A stretch of 58,139 nucleotides of DNA, from contig JAJTXY010000024.1 of the NCBI GenBank assembly GCA_021463865.1, forward strand, positions 1 through 58,139, in the 5' to 3' direction. A program made the translations under genes and the position numbers. Position 1 is the first letter of the stretch. Every line of letters begins with the position of its first letter. Positions 8,508 to 17,537 of the stretch are shown in pieces. The notes under the pieces are model-generated. The model was not told the DNA's origin, searched no databases, and saw only the letters and a list, made by a program, of their open reading frames with translations. This stretch comes from Anaerolineae bacterium. Lineage in GTDB: Bacteria > Chloroflexota > Anaerolineae > Aggregatilineales > J027.

Positions 8508-8918
8508 ATGACGGCTATTGGATACATACCTCATGATGAACGACTTCATATGGCACGGGCCTATCTGGATTCCAACTACGCCAGCGCGATCACGATTCAA
8601 TATGTAAGCCGGGAAGCGGCACTTTCCCCCTATTATTTCATTCGATTGTTTTGTCGAGTCTACAAGCAAACACCCTATCAATATCTCATTCAACGACGAA
8701 TTGATCGGGCCAAAGAACTGCTCCGATCAAGCAATCTTTCCATCACTGAAATTTGCCTAGAAGTAGGGTTCGAAAGCCTCGGATCGTTCAGCACCCTCTT
8801 TCGCAAAACCACCGGGTTATCGCCAAGTGAGTACCGCAAAAACTCCACCAAACCACTTCAGCCATCACACATTCCGTTATGCGTGTGTCTGATGCACGGC
8901 ATCAACCCTGACCCTTAA
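8508..8918 (+). CDS. Single-domain AraC-type transcription regulator
   Basis: The 136-aa protein is almost only the AraC/XylS DNA-binding domain. Helix-turn-helix 1 lies at about 29-50 (TIQYVSREAALSPYYFIRLF) and helix-turn-helix 2 at about 75-100 (SITEICLEVGFESLGSFSTL), followed by the family's FRKTTGLSPSEYR signature. The usual N-terminal effector-binding domain is missing, so it is probably constitutive or modulated by partners, as in MarA/SoxS. The last 25 residues are unrelated to the family. It has its own promoter. The VOC gene starts 77 nt downstream and may be a target. The regulated genes are otherwise unknown. Confidence 0.88.
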   Translation: MTAIGYIPHDERLHMARAYLDSNYASAITIQYVSREAALSPYYFIRLFCRVYKQTPYQYLIQRRIDRAKELLRSSNLSITEICLEVGFESLGSFSTLFRKTTGLSPSEYRKNSTKPLQPSHIPLCVCLMHGINPDP

Positions 8919-8995
8919 AAACGCGCAATTTTCGAGAAGCAACCTTAGTCCAAACATTTTACACTTTAGGCATCATTCACATTCAGGAGATGCGT

Positions 8996-9406
8996 ATGTT
9001 AAAAAACCTTGTCGCCACCCATATCTACGTCAAAGACCAGAATGAAGCCCTGCGCTTTTTCACCGAAATACTTGGCTTCGAAATCCGCGCCGATGTCACC
9101 AATGGCGATTTCCGCTGGTTGAGTGTTGGCCTAAAAGATCAACCCGATCTGCAATTTGGCCTCTTAGCCCTCAAACCCGGCGGTCCACTCAATGAGGAAG
9201 ATGTTACCGTGCTGACCAAACTGGTTGAAGAGGGAAAGCTGGGGGCTGGTGTGTGGAAAACAGGCGACTGCCGCGCAACCTACGAGCATCTGAAAGCCAA
9301 AGGTGTGGAATTTATCATACCACCCACTGATCGTCCCTATGGAATGACAGAAGCCGTGTTTAAGGATAACAGCGGCAACACGTTTGTCCTCCAATCCGAT
9401 AGGTAA
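8996..9406 (+). CDS. VOC (glyoxalase/bleomycin-resistance fold) protein
   Basis: The ATG at 8996 is used because CAGGAG ends immediately before the earlier ATG at 8990, leaving no spacing for it. The 136-aa protein has two beta-alpha-beta-beta-beta units. The first begins KNLVATHIYVKDQNEALRFF and the second is around ATYEHLKAKGVEFIIPPTDR. It ends DNSGNTFVLQ, the typical VOC close. Metal-ligand positions are His near residue 8 and possibly Glu in the second unit. Relatives isomerise, cleave or sequester small molecules, and a precise substrate cannot be assigned. A palindrome follows and then the split-barrel gene on the same strand. Confidence 0.85.
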   Translation: MLKNLVATHIYVKDQNEALRFFTEILGFEIRADVTNGDFRWLSVGLKDQPDLQFGLLALKPGGPLNEEDVTVLTKLVEEGKLGAGVWKTGDCRATYEHLKAKGVEFIIPPTDRPYGMTEAVFKDNSGNTFVLQSDR

Positions 9407-9415
9407 TCCTGCCTC

Positions 9416-9480
9416 CAACCCTTCCCCAAACAGGCTACATGACGGCTTTTATTCCCTTCCCTATGCTTGGGGAAGGGTTG
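9416..9480. repeat. 14-bp perfect inverted repeat with nested hairpin
   Basis: CAACCCTTCCCCAA (9416-9429) is the exact reverse complement of 9467-9480. An inner CCCTTCCC (9454-9461) can pair with the same right arm, so two exclusive hairpins are possible. It lies between two plus-strand genes and resembles the palindromes at 24463 and 4878. It could be a REP-like element or a switchable 3' structure. Confidence 0.6.
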
Positions 9481-9528
9481 AACGGATCGGCATTACCCAA
9501 ATCTGGTATCAGATAAAGGAATATCAAG

Positions 9529-9969
9529 ATGAGTTGGCATGAATTTGCAGCAGCCGCACCCGCATTAGCAGAATTTGGGGAAAAACGCCTAAGCAGTGGC
9601 GTCGCATATTTGGCAACCATCCGTGCCGATGGCTCCCCGCGTGTCCATCCGGTAACGCCGATCATAGGCGAAGGCCGCTTAATGCTCTATATGGAGCCAA
9701 CTTCCCCAAAGGGCAAGGATTTGCAACGCGATAGCCGCTACCAACTACATTGTGCAGTGGAAAATCAGGAGGGTGGCGGCGGGGAATTTTACATCACAGG
9801 GCGGGCACGGCTCATCGGCAAGGAAGAGACTGATATTTGGGCATCGGTGGGTCGTGTCGGCTATCAACCGAAACCCCACTACATTTTGTTCGAGTTGAGT
9901 GTGGAAGGGGCTTTCTCCACCGTCTATGAAAGTGCGGGGCCTGTTCGCCGACGCTGGAACAAAGAATAA
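9529..9969 (+). CDS. Pyridoxamine 5'-phosphate oxidase-like FMN split-barrel protein
   Basis: The 146-aa protein shows the split-barrel pattern. A first strand pair, VAYLATIRADGSPRVHPVTP (about 25-44), carries the flavin-contacting region. GRLMLYMEPTSPKGKDLQRD holds the conserved K-DL-R motif. ARLIGKEE and ILFELSVE form later strands. Members bind FMN or F420 and reduce or oxidise small substrates. This is a short general-stress-type member, not the full PdxH enzyme. An AAGATG-type site before ATG 9529 is weak. It ends before the 32-nt repeat in a convergent gap. Confidence 0.85.
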   Translation: MSWHEFAAAAPALAEFGEKRLSSGVAYLATIRADGSPRVHPVTPIIGEGRLMLYMEPTSPKGKDLQRDSRYQLHCAVENQEGGGGEFYITGRARLIGKEETDIWASVGRVGYQPKPHYILFELSVEGAFSTVYESAGPVRRRWNKE

Positions 9970-10034
9970 GTGCCCCACCATTTTGATGACGAGGCACTTG
10001 GGAAGATTTTCACGTTGATTGACCCGTATCCCGG

Positions 10035-10066
10035 CTAGATTCAGCACGGTGGCTTTAGCCCCGTGT
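10035..10066. repeat. 32-nt palindromic repeat, copy 2
   Basis: Identical over 32 nt to 3734-3765 and again in a gap between convergent genes (ends at 9969 and 10095). The same bulged hairpin forms. The flanks differ, so the repeat unit is sharply bounded. Confidence 0.75.
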
Positions 10067-10094
10067 GCATTTTCAGTGCGTTTTCAGACCGTCC

Positions 10095-10808
10095 TTACAT
10101 CGAACCCGGATAATACACATCTGGATAGACTGTCGGCGTTGGAATAGTCGGGTCGGGTGTATTGGTCGGCGTAGCAGTCGGCACAATCGGCGGTGGGCCA
10201 TAATCGTGATGTGAAATAATTGTCCAGTCTTCAGGCGGCCAATAGCGCACCCATGCCCGACCCACAATCTGGCTCCGTTTAATCGCCCCAAAATCATGGC
10301 TGTCTTGGCTGGAATTACGATTATCCCCTAGCACGAAAAATTCATCCTCGCCCAAAAACCATTCCCGATCTCGACAAGTCGCCGAACGGCACAGGGCTTG
10401 GACGTATGGCTCATCAATGGGTTCGCCATTGATATACACCAGTCCATTTTTCATTTGGACATGCTCACCGGGCAGGCCAATAATGCGCTTAATGAAGTCG
10501 CGTTTGTTTTCGACATCATAGTGGAACACAATCACATCTCCGCGTTCCGGTTCACCGATGATATAGGCCAAGCGTGACACGATCACAAACTCATTGGAGT
10601 GGAAATTGGGTTCCATACTGCGCCCTTCCACCACAAACCGTGCTGTACTCAAATTGACCAACGCATAAATCGCAATCACCAGTAGCAAGGTTTCGGTAAT
10701 TTCGCGCATCACCCCTTGCCGCCGCGTAATTTTGGGGCGGGGTAACGACGGCGCATCTATCTCTTGGGGGGTAGAATCATGCTCCCCCACCGTCCATTGT
10801 GAACTCAC
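10095..10808 (-). CDS. lepB: Signal peptidase I with an unusual Pro/Thr-rich tail
   Basis: This 237-aa membrane endopeptidase cleaves signal peptides. One transmembrane helix (about 38-55) precedes the catalytic Ser64 in GRSMEPNFHS. The general-base Lys is K107 in NKRDFIKRIIGLPGE, and the family's GDNRNSSQDSHDFGAI motif follows at about 165-180. The last 30 residues form a repetitive Pro/Thr tail (PTATPTNTPDPTIPTPT) beyond the catalytic domain, which is uncommon. The GTG at 10808 has GAGGAG six bases upstream. It lies 14 nt downstream of gyrA and is probably cotranscribed with it. Many secreted proteins in this window would be its substrates. Confidence 0.95.
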   Translation of the reverse strand: MSSQWTVGEHDSTPQEIDAPSLPRPKITRRQGVMREITETLLLVIAIYALVNLSTARFVVEGRSMEPNFHSNEFVIVSRLAYIIGEPERGDVIVFHYDVENKRDFIKRIIGLPGEHVQMKNGLVYINGEPIDEPYVQALCRSATCRDREWFLGEDEFFVLGDNRNSSQDSHDFGAIKRSQIVGRAWVRYWPPEDWTIISHHDYGPPPIVPTATPTNTPDPTIPTPTVYPDVYYPGSM

Positions 10809-10822
10809 ACATCACTCCTCAG

Positions 10823-13414
10823 TTAAAAATCGTTGTCGCTGGCTGCTTCAATCTCGCCCGTCTCGTCCTCGTTGGGGGCCACATAGCCGTTGCTGCTGTG
10901 GCTTTGCTCTGTCGGAACAGAGCTAGGAGCACCGCTGTTCACCAACGCGATGCTGACCACCGTATCATCCGGGTCAATGTGGATGATTTTAACGCCTTGA
11001 GCCGTGCGCCCGTAAGTGCTAATTTCATTCACGGGTGTGCGCAGCGCAATGCCGTTACGGGTTATCACGGTCAGGTCATAGGAATTTTCATCTTCCACGA
11101 CCCCCGCCCCCACGATATGGCCTGTCTTACTGAGGTCATTGGAAATCGCCCGCACCCCTTGACCATAGCGCCCCTGCTGGCGAAATTCATCCACCTGAGT
11201 CCGCTTCCCATAGCCGCGTTCAGTCACAATCAGCAGGTCGGCATCAGCTTGTTCGGGCGTGATAACATCCAGCGCCGCGATTTGGTCATCATCTGTCAAT
11301 CGCATGGCATTCACACCTGCTGCTGTGCGACCCATCGTGCGGACATCGGTTTCATGGAAGCGAATGCCCTGCCCAAGCCGCGACACGAGGATAATATCAT
11401 CATCGCCGCTGGTCATACGCACCCAACCAAGTGTATCGCCATCATCCAACGTCATCGCCATCAAACCGGACGGGCGCACATTGGCAAATTCATCCATCGT
11501 CACTCGTTTGATACGACCCTGCTCGGTACACATAATGAAATAGCCGTCCACATCCTCAAATGTTGGGACTGCCACCGTTGCCGTCACCCGTTCTAGCGGA
11601 TTCAGCGGCAAAATACTTTCCACCAATGTACCTCTACCTGCCCGATCATATTCCGGCAGGTTAAAAGTCCGCAGGCTGTAGACCCGTCCCTGTGAGGTGA
11701 AAAACAACAGGTGGTCAAGCGAACCCGCGCTTAACAGATGCTCTACCACATCTTCATCGCGTGTGCCCATGCCCGTGCTGCCTTTACCACCGCGCTTTTG
11801 CTGACGATAAATGCTGGCCGGGGTGCGTTTAACATAGCCCCGCTGCGTCAGACTAATCAATACTTCTTCATCCCGCACCAAATCGCTTTCATCAAAGGCC
11901 AGTGATAGAGAGGGATCATAGCTGGTGCGCCGGGCATCCCCATATTTCGCCGCCAGTTCGTTCAAGTCATCGCGGATAAGGGCCAATACTTTGCGGGGAT
12001 GAGCCAGCAAATCTTCCAGATAGGCAATGCGATCCAGCACTTCCTGATACTCGGCCTCAATCTTCATCCGTTCCAATGAAGCCAAGCGGCGGAGTTGCAA
12101 ATCCAAAATGGCCTGTGCCTGAAGTTCACTCAGGTCAAACAAAATCATCAATTCTTCGCGGGCGGCCTCGGCTGAATCAGCCTGACGAATGGTGGCAATG
12201 ATGTCATCAATACTCGCCAGCGCCTTGAGCAGCCCTTCCAAAATATGCCCACGTGCCTGCGCCTTCGCCAATTCATAGCGACTGCGGCGTTCAATGACTT
12301 CCTGCCGATGCCCAATCCAGATCATCAACAGGCGCTTCAGGCTCAACAGACGTGGTTCTTGATTGACCAGCGCCAACAACTGCACCCCAAACGTCGTCTG
12401 CAATTGGGTGTATTTGTAGAGTTGATTGAGAACCGTGAACGGCTGTGCCCCGCGTCGCAGTTCAATCACAATCCGCATCCCTTTACGATCCGACTCATCC
12501 CGTAAGGTAGCGACGGCCTCCAGACGCCCCTCATTGGCTAAGGCGGCGATACGTTCCAATGTGGCGGATTTATTGACCTGATAGGGAATTTCGGTAATCA
12601 CAATGCGGTGGCGTTCATTGCCAAATTCTTCAATTTCGGCCCGCGCCCGAACAATAATCCGACCTTTTCCAGTGGCATAGGCTTCTTTGAGTTCGTCGCC
12701 CCCCATAATCGCCCCGGTGGGGAAATCTGGCCCTTTGACAAAATACATCAAATCATCCACCGTGACATCTATGACGGCTTCTTCAAGGGCCTCACCCTCA
12801 AAGTGAATCATCAGATTCAGCAAATAATCAATTGCCCCGCTGATTTCGCGTAGGTTATGGGGTGGAATGTTGGTTGCCATCCCCACCGCGATCCCGCTAC
12901 TGCCATTCAACAGCAAATTTGGCAGACGAGCGGGCAACACAATTGGCTCGTCAATTGACCCATCGAAATTCGGCGTATAATCCACCGTCTCGGCTTCAAT
13001 ATCCGCCAGCATTTCTTCTGCCATGCGCGACATCCGGGCTTCGGTATAACGCATGGCGGCAGGCGGGTCACCATCTACCGACCCAAAATTGCCCTGACCA
13101 TCTACCAGCAGATAGCGCAGCGAAAAATCTTGCGCCATACGTGCCATCGCATCATACACCGAGCTATCGCCGTGTGGGTGGAATTTACCCAAGACCTCCC
13201 CCACGATACGGGCACTTTTACGATACGGAGTACCGGGACGGACACCCATTTCGTGCATCGCAAACAAGATTCGGCGGTGTACGGGCTTAAGGCCATCACG
13301 GGCATCTGGCAGGGCGCGGGCGACGATCACGCTCATTGCGTAATCCAGATAGGCCCCACGCATTTCCTCGTCAATCTTGACAGGCTTGGCAGGCCGGAGC
13401 ATGTTAACATCCAT
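10823..13414 (-). CDS. gyrA: DNA gyrase subunit A
   Basis: The 863-aa subunit breaks and rejoins DNA during supercoiling. The winged-helix region carries [12 protein letters not shown] (residues 79-90), where Ser84 and Asp88 match E. coli Ser83 and Asp87, so the common quinolone-resistance changes are absent. The catalytic Tyr is Y123 in [10 protein letters not shown] coiled-coil arm follows (about 370-500). The C-terminal beta-pinwheel begins with the GyrA box QKRGGKG near residue 545, which separates it from ParC. The tail is acidic, ending [24 protein letters not shown] precedes ATG 13414. A promoter lies at 13503-13531. gyrB is not in the window. Confidence 0.97.
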   Translation of the reverse strand: MDVNMLRPAKPVKIDEEMRGAYLDYAMSVIVARALPDARDGLKPVHRRILFAMHEMGVRPGTPYRKSARIVGEVLGKFHPHGDSSVYDAMARMAQDFSLRYLLVDGQGNFGSVDGDPPAAMRYTEARMSRMAEEMLADIEAETVDYTPNFDGSIDEPIVLPARLPNLLLNGSSGIAVGMATNIPPHNLREISGAIDYLLNLMIHFEGEALEEAVIDVTVDDLMYFVKGPDFPTGAIMGGDELKEAYATGKGRIIVRARAEIEEFGNERHRIVITEIPYQVNKSATLERIAALANEGRLEAVATLRDESDRKGMRIVIELRRGAQPFTVLNQLYKYTQLQTTFGVQLLALVNQEPRLLSLKRLLMIWIGHRQEVIERRSRYELAKAQARGHILEGLLKALASIDDIIATIRQADSAEAAREELMILFDLSELQAQAILDLQLRRLASLERMKIEAEYQEVLDRIAYLEDLLAHPRKVLALIRDDLNELAAKYGDARRTSYDPSLSLAFDESDLVRDEEVLISLTQRGYVKRTPASIYRQQKRGGKGSTGMGTRDEDVVEHLLSAGSLDHLLFFTSQGRVYSLRTFNLPEYDRAGRGTLVESILPLNPLERVTATVAVPTFEDVDGYFIMCTEQGRIKRVTMDEFANVRPSGLMAMTLDDGDTLGWVRMTSGDDDIILVSRLGQGIRFHETDVRTMGRTAAGVNAMRLTDDDQIAALDVITPEQADADLLIVTERGYGKRTQVDEFRQQGRYGQGVRAISNDLSKTGHIVGAGVVEDENSYDLTVITRNGIALRTPVNEISTYGRTAQGVKIIHIDPDDTVVSIALVNSGAPSSVPTEQSHSSNGYVAPNEDETGEIEAASDNDF

Positions 13415-13502
13415 TGTGAAAGTTCCTCATCAGAGGCTGGTTGGGAAAAAGCCCCTCAATACGACAAAATGCCCGCCAGAAGCGGGTAAACGCATGGTTT
13501 AA

Positions 13503-13531
13503 ATTATACCAGATTTAGGACATTTTTTCCA
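13503..13531 (-). promoter_or_regulatory. Promoter of gyrA
   Basis: On the minus strand TGGAAA (13526-13531), 17 nt, then TATAAT (13503-13508), with TG one base before the -10 (TGGTATAAT). It lies about 90 nt upstream of the gyrA start. Expression may respond to supercoiling, but no further evidence is visible. Confidence 0.65.
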
Positions 13532-13603
13532 GTTGGAGATATGACTGAAAGTATAGGGAATTGGATTATTCTGATAGCCTATCTTCTATTTCGCACTCTT
13601 GAC

Positions 13604-14131
13604 CTACCGCTTGTCAAATACATCTAATTCCATATCATAATCAAGCCCTGTTTCCAACTGAATTAAGTCAGGGCCAGTCTTATGTTTTTTCCATTCCAAT
13701 TGCTGGATAAAAAATCCCGAAAGGCTATCTGATAGCCTTGAAAATCCCTCCCAAGCATCATGATAACCATAAACAGGAGGGTTAGATTTCTGAGTGCCTT
13801 TTGTCCGAAAAAAATAAAAAATGTAGCCTTGATGATCATTGAATACAAAAATATCGGCAGGATATTTCAGATTTTCACGTTCGGTGATGCTATCAAATCT
13901 GTCTTTCAAGACATGGAGATCATAGTAGGTACAGTCTCCTTCCAAAACCCGATATATACCAGATCGCCCCATTACTTTGAGCAGATCTCGGTATACCTTT
14001 GGGAGATATGAAACGCCCTGTTTCTGCATAAGAAAATTTATTTCTTCTTGTGTGCAGCCTTCGAACATGCTCTCTGAGTGAGATTGAAATGTATCCAACC
14101 ACGCCTTTTTGAAAGACTTCCCAAATGACAT
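13604..14131 (-). CDS. SMI1/KNR4 (SUKH)-like protein
   Basis: The ATG at 14131 is chosen for its upstream AGGTGGAG. Two earlier possible starts lack such a site. The 175-aa protein has the SUKH pattern: TQEEINFLMQKQGVSYLPKV then YRDLLKVMGRSG (about 25-60) as the opening helix-strand unit, ADIFVFNDHQGYIFYFF (about 95-115) as the central strands, and a C-terminal helical part with the conserved-type DSLSGFF. SUKH proteins are often immunity proteins for contact-dependent or Rhs toxins. No toxin adjoins, so its role is open. Its A+T-rich composition stands out from gyrA and the aldolase gene, suggesting acquisition. Confidence 0.7.
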   Translation of the reverse strand: MSFGKSFKKAWLDTFQSHSESMFEGCTQEEINFLMQKQGVSYLPKVYRDLLKVMGRSGIYRVLEGDCTYYDLHVLKDRFDSITERENLKYPADIFVFNDHQGYIFYFFRTKGTQKSNPPVYGYHDAWEGFSRLSDSLSGFFIQQLEWKKHKTGPDLIQLETGLDYDMELDVFDKR

Positions 14132-14219
14132 GAATCTCCACCTGTTCCTCATTACGAAACCTTTATATGAAATGGTATCATGAGGTAAGTTATTTTGAAT
14201 CAAAACTTCTAAGGCCGCT

Positions 14220-14264
14220 ATGTCCTACTCCCTCAACGTCGAACGCTGTCCACAAAATAAATGA
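14220..14264 (+). pseudogene. Stub of a class II aldolase N-terminus
   Basis: ATG at 14220, with TAAGG five bases before it, reads MSYSLNVERCPQNK and stops. The intact aldolase gene at 15186 begins MPYSLNTERRLREQ. Seven of the first nine residues match, and 21 of the first 27 bases are identical, after which similarity ends. It looks like a remnant of an aldolase start left when the WD40 segment came in between. Confidence 0.55.
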
Positions 14265-14279
14265 CAAAGGTGATACCCA

Positions 14280-15185
14280 ATGATTCGGCTCGATGGGCAT
14301 TCAGATGTATATAGCTTGGCATTCAGTCCATCAATGCCTCTTCTCGTTTCAGGCGATTACAGCGGGAAAACAAAACTATGGAATCTGGATTTGAATACCC
14401 ATGTAGATTTGATGCCTTCAAGGAACGTTCAATGCTACAATGCGGCAACCGCTTCATTTAGCTTAGATGGAACTCGGCTAGCCACCGCCGCAGTACATGA
14501 TGGGGATTTTCTACGAATATGGGATGTTTTCACCCTACAACCGATGATTACTCAGTTTGATACCCCTGAAATAACATCCATTGCATGGAGTCCCGATGGT
14601 AAAAGCATCGCTTGTGCATCTTACGATTTAATTCTAATCGGGAGCGACACCGGAAAAGTCATCAAACAATTATCTGGGTTTCCCGAATTTCTAACCAGCG
14701 TCGCATGGTCGCCAGATGGACGATATGTAGCTGGCGGGACAAATCTATATAGTCCGACAATCATGGTTTGGAGTATCAAAAATTTTCAATTACACGCAAC
14801 TTTGCCAAAAGATATTCCCGATGGCCTAAACACAATCAGTCAAATGGTCTTTCAAAGCCCCGAGAAACTTACCTTTATTCAAGACTATGGTATCGTCCGC
14901 GTATGGGATATTGCAACAGATACTGTCACGACATTATTTGATCCTAAATGGAAATATCCCGCCGAGTTAGACTGCCAGATTGACCATTGCTGTGCCATCA
15001 GCCCAGACGGGCAATTGGTTGCTTATGCTATGGCAGTGGGTAAACCTAAATCTGTGAAAGATGAGCATGGGACAACGGGAATACAAATCGAGCAAGTAGA
15101 AGGCTGGCCTTTGGACGCTGTTTATGTCGTAGATATTATAATTGCTTGTATAGTATTTTCAACTACTCCCGTCAGGATTTTTTAA
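14280..15185 (+). CDS. WD40-repeat protein, probably truncated at its C-terminus
   Basis: The 301-aa protein is made of WD40 blades: HSDVYSLAFSPSMPLLVSGD with KLWNLD, TASFSLDGTRLATAA with LRIWDV, ITSIAWSPDGKSIACAS, LTSVAWSPDGRYVAGG with IMVWSI, and IVRVWDIATD. Five to six blades are visible, whereas a closed propeller usually needs seven. After CAISPDGQLVAYAMAVG and DAVYVVDI the sequence turns into an atypical hydrophobic tail (IIACIVFSTTPVRIF), so the last blade is probably lost. The stop is immediately followed by the aldolase ATG. There is no signal peptide. AAAGGTGA precedes ATG 14280. It probably served as a protein-interaction scaffold. Confidence 0.8.
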   Translation: MIRLDGHSDVYSLAFSPSMPLLVSGDYSGKTKLWNLDLNTHVDLMPSRNVQCYNAATASFSLDGTRLATAAVHDGDFLRIWDVFTLQPMITQFDTPEITSIAWSPDGKSIACASYDLILIGSDTGKVIKQLSGFPEFLTSVAWSPDGRYVAGGTNLYSPTIMVWSIKNFQLHATLPKDIPDGLNTISQMVFQSPEKLTFIQDYGIVRVWDIATDTVTTLFDPKWKYPAELDCQIDHCCAISPDGQLVAYAMAVGKPKSVKDEHGTTGIQIEQVEGWPLDAVYVVDIIIACIVFSTTPVRIF

Positions 15186-16010
15186 ATGCCTTATTCCCTC
15201 AACACTGAACGCCGCCTACGTGAGCAAATCTGTCACATTGGCGAATTGATGCACCGCTTCCAATACATTGATGCCACTTCCGGCAATATCTCCGCCCGTC
15301 TCGACCATGACCGCATCCTAGCCACGCCCTCCGGCCTCGCCAAAGGTTTTATGAAACCGGATGAATTGATTGTCGTAGATATGGAAGGCAAAAAAGTCGG
15401 CCCCAGTACAGCCGCCAACCGCGACCTCAAGCCGACCTCCGAAATCCTGATGCACCTTGAAGCCTTCAAACAGCGGCCTGATGTCATGGGAGTCGTCCAT
15501 GCCCACCCGCCTACCGCCATCGCCATGAGTATTGCCGGGATTAGTTTTCAGCAGTGTACCATCCCCGAAGCGATTGTCGTCTTGGGCCTTGTCCCCACTG
15601 CCCCCTATTCCACCCCATCCAGTGCCGAAAACCGTGATGCCATCAGCCAACTCATTGTCATGCACGACGCCATTATGCTGGCCTATCATGGCTCCCTCAC
15701 CGTCGGGCCGGATGTCTGGACAGCCTATATGCGCCTCGAAACATTGGAACATACCGCCAAAATCCTCTACATGGTGCATCAACTCGGTGGTGGCCCGGCC
15801 CTACCCCCTGAACAAGTGCAAAAATTATTGGATTTGCGGAAACAGTTGGGTCTATCACGCCCCGGTGATGACGAACGCTATTGCGAAAATTGTGGTCTGT
15901 GTCATCCCACAGGCGTGCATATCTATCAGCAAGCGCCTACCCCGGCGGAGATTGAGTTTAAAATTCGGGAACGGGTCGCAGCGGTGGTACGTGAAACTTT
16001 GGGGAAATGA
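15186..16010 (+). CDS. Class II aldolase/adducin family protein with a Cys-rich tail
   Basis: The 274-aa protein has the AraD/FucA fold: TSGNISARLDHDRILATPSG (about 34-55), a metal-site HAHPP (about 102-106), DAIMLAYHGSLTVGPDVW carrying the third His, and a likely Glu near residue 75. Family members cleave or epimerise phosphorylated sugars with Zn2+. The substrate here is not evident. Unusually, the C-terminus extends into RYCENCGLCHPTGVHIY (about 228-245), three cysteines and two histidines that could bind a metal. AGGATTTTTTAA precedes the ATG at 15186, which abuts the WD40 stop. The araD at 48659 is a separate gene with a different role. Confidence 0.85.
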   Translation: MPYSLNTERRLREQICHIGELMHRFQYIDATSGNISARLDHDRILATPSGLAKGFMKPDELIVVDMEGKKVGPSTAANRDLKPTSEILMHLEAFKQRPDVMGVVHAHPPTAIAMSIAGISFQQCTIPEAIVVLGLVPTAPYSTPSSAENRDAISQLIVMHDAIMLAYHGSLTVGPDVWTAYMRLETLEHTAKILYMVHQLGGGPALPPEQVQKLLDLRKQLGLSRPGDDERYCENCGLCHPTGVHIYQQAPTPAEIEFKIRERVAAVVRETLGK

Positions 16011-16089
16011 AGTTTAAAGAAAGGTTAAATGTGCTGGCACTTGACAAGTGCATCCCTTTCACAGACTGCACAAAGTCCTTTTTATGACG

Positions 16090-16126
16090 CTGTAAAACAA
16101 ACAAGAGTAGGTTAGCCCTACCCTTG
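16090..16126 (-). terminator. Terminator of ino1 (minus strand)
   Basis: On the minus strand ACAAGGGTAGG pairs with CCTACTCTTGT (one G/T position), with a 5-nt loop and TTGTTTT after it. It begins 21 nt beyond the ino1 stop. On the plus strand the same stem could stop transcription from the aldolase gene less efficiently. Confidence 0.75.
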
Positions 16127-16146
16127 TCATATGCAGTAAAAAGCTA

Positions 16147-17304
16147 TTACTTGTTTTGCGGGGCTTTCTTAGTGGGTTCTGGCATCGGGATCACCGCATC
16201 ATCCGCAGGTTTAACCACCTGATTGTATTCCCCGGCAATATATTGTTCGGTGATATTGCGAGCAATATCATCGGGGTGCTGGACGGGTGGTGACTTCATA
16301 AAATAGCTGGCAGGCCCTTCCAATGTCCCGCTCAGGCCACGATCCAAGCCGAGTTTAGCACAGCGTACTGCGTCAATGATAATACCAGCGCTGTTGGGGC
16401 TATCCCACACTTCCAATTTCAGTTCAATATTCAATGGCACATCACCAAACGACTGCCCTTCCAAGCGGATGTGTGCCCACTTGCGATCAGTCAGCCATGG
16501 CACATAGTCGCTTGGCCCGATATACACATCGTCCGGGGACATCTGATAAGGCAGTTGGCTGGTGACGCTGTTGGTCTTGGAGATTTTCTTGCTTTCCAGA
16601 CGTTCACGATCCAGCATGTTATAGAAGTCCATATTGCCGCCGACGTTCAATTGGCTGGTACGCAGCAGGCGCACACCACGATCATTGAACAGATTGGTCA
16701 GCACGCGATGGACAATCGTCGCCCCCACTTGGCTCTTGATGTCGTCGCCAATCAATGGCAAGTTATGTTGGGCAAAACGACGCTGCCAATAGGGTTCACG
16801 GGCAATAAACACGGGAATGGCATTCACAAACGCGCAACCCGCATTCAGAATTTGCTCAACATACCACTTGGTGGCCTGTTCGCTACCGACGGGCAAATAA
16901 TTGACCACCACATCGGTCTTAGTATCTTTCAAAATTTGCACAATATCGGCGGTTGAACCGGGGGCTTTAGTGATTTTGCGTGCTAGATAAGTGCCGAGGC
17001 CGTCATGGGTCATCCCCCGCGCGACTGGCACATTAAGATGTGGTACATCGGTGAATTTAATGGTGTTGTTTTGACCAGACCAAATCGCTTCACTTAAATC
17101 TTTGCCGACTTTTTCGACATCAATATCAATAGCCGCGCTAAATTCAATATCCCGCACATGATAGCCGCCCAAATTGACGTGCATCAAACCCGGAATTTTT
17201 TCATCCTCAGCGGCATTGCGATAATAATGGACGCCCTGTACCAGCGAATTCGCGCAGTTCCCTACGCCGATAATCGCTACACGGACTTTTTTCTTATTCG
17301 TCAT
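16147..17304 (-). CDS. ino1: myo-Inositol-1-phosphate synthase
   Basis: The 385-aa enzyme converts glucose 6-phosphate to 1D-myo-inositol 3-phosphate with NAD+. It is the shorter actinobacterial/archaeal type. The Rossmann motif [14 protein letters not shown] lies at about 11-24. [16 protein letters not shown] follows, then [14 protein letters not shown] (about 136-149) and the active-site region [19 protein letters not shown] (about 186-204). [12 protein letters not shown] is also family-typical. The protein ends in a Lys/Pro-rich tail. CAGGAG precedes ATG 17304. The product may feed phosphatidylinositol-type lipids or compatible solutes such as di-myo-inositol phosphate, but no such genes adjoin. 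Confidence 0.95.
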   Translation of the reverse strand: MTNKKKVRVAIIGVGNCANSLVQGVHYYRNAAEDEKIPGLMHVNLGGYHVRDIEFSAAIDIDVEKVGKDLSEAIWSGQNNTIKFTDVPHLNVPVARGMTHDGLGTYLARKITKAPGSTADIVQILKDTKTDVVVNYLPVGSEQATKWYVEQILNAGCAFVNAIPVFIAREPYWQRRFAQHNLPLIGDDIKSQVGATIVHRVLTNLFNDRGVRLLRTSQLNVGGNMDFYNMLDRERLESKKISKTNSVTSQLPYQMSPDDVYIGPSDYVPWLTDRKWAHIRLEGQSFGDVPLNIELKLEVWDSPNSAGIIIDAVRCAKLGLDRGLSGTLEGPASYFMKSPPVQHPDDIARNITEQYIAGEYNQVVKPADDAVIPMPEPTKKAPQNK

Positions 17305-17537
17305 TTCGACTCCTGATGAACAGACTAAAAAGCAAATTGCTCAATGGATGTTAAACGGAGAAAATTCAGGCCAGTGTAATTCTACAAAGGGGTGTTATCA
17401 AGACTGAACCCCGCCCTTTAGTAAAATTAGCTCAATCCCCCACCCTTAAAGAACCCCCGACATAAATAAACGATTTGCCCACCAAAAGTTTTTTGACCAA
17501 CTAAATTGCTTATTTTTAGACTCCGAATTTCAACCGT

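Noticed and set aside
10799-11596. Long plus-strand frame opposite gyrA
   Set aside because: His/Ile/Arg-rich shadow of a highly conserved gene.
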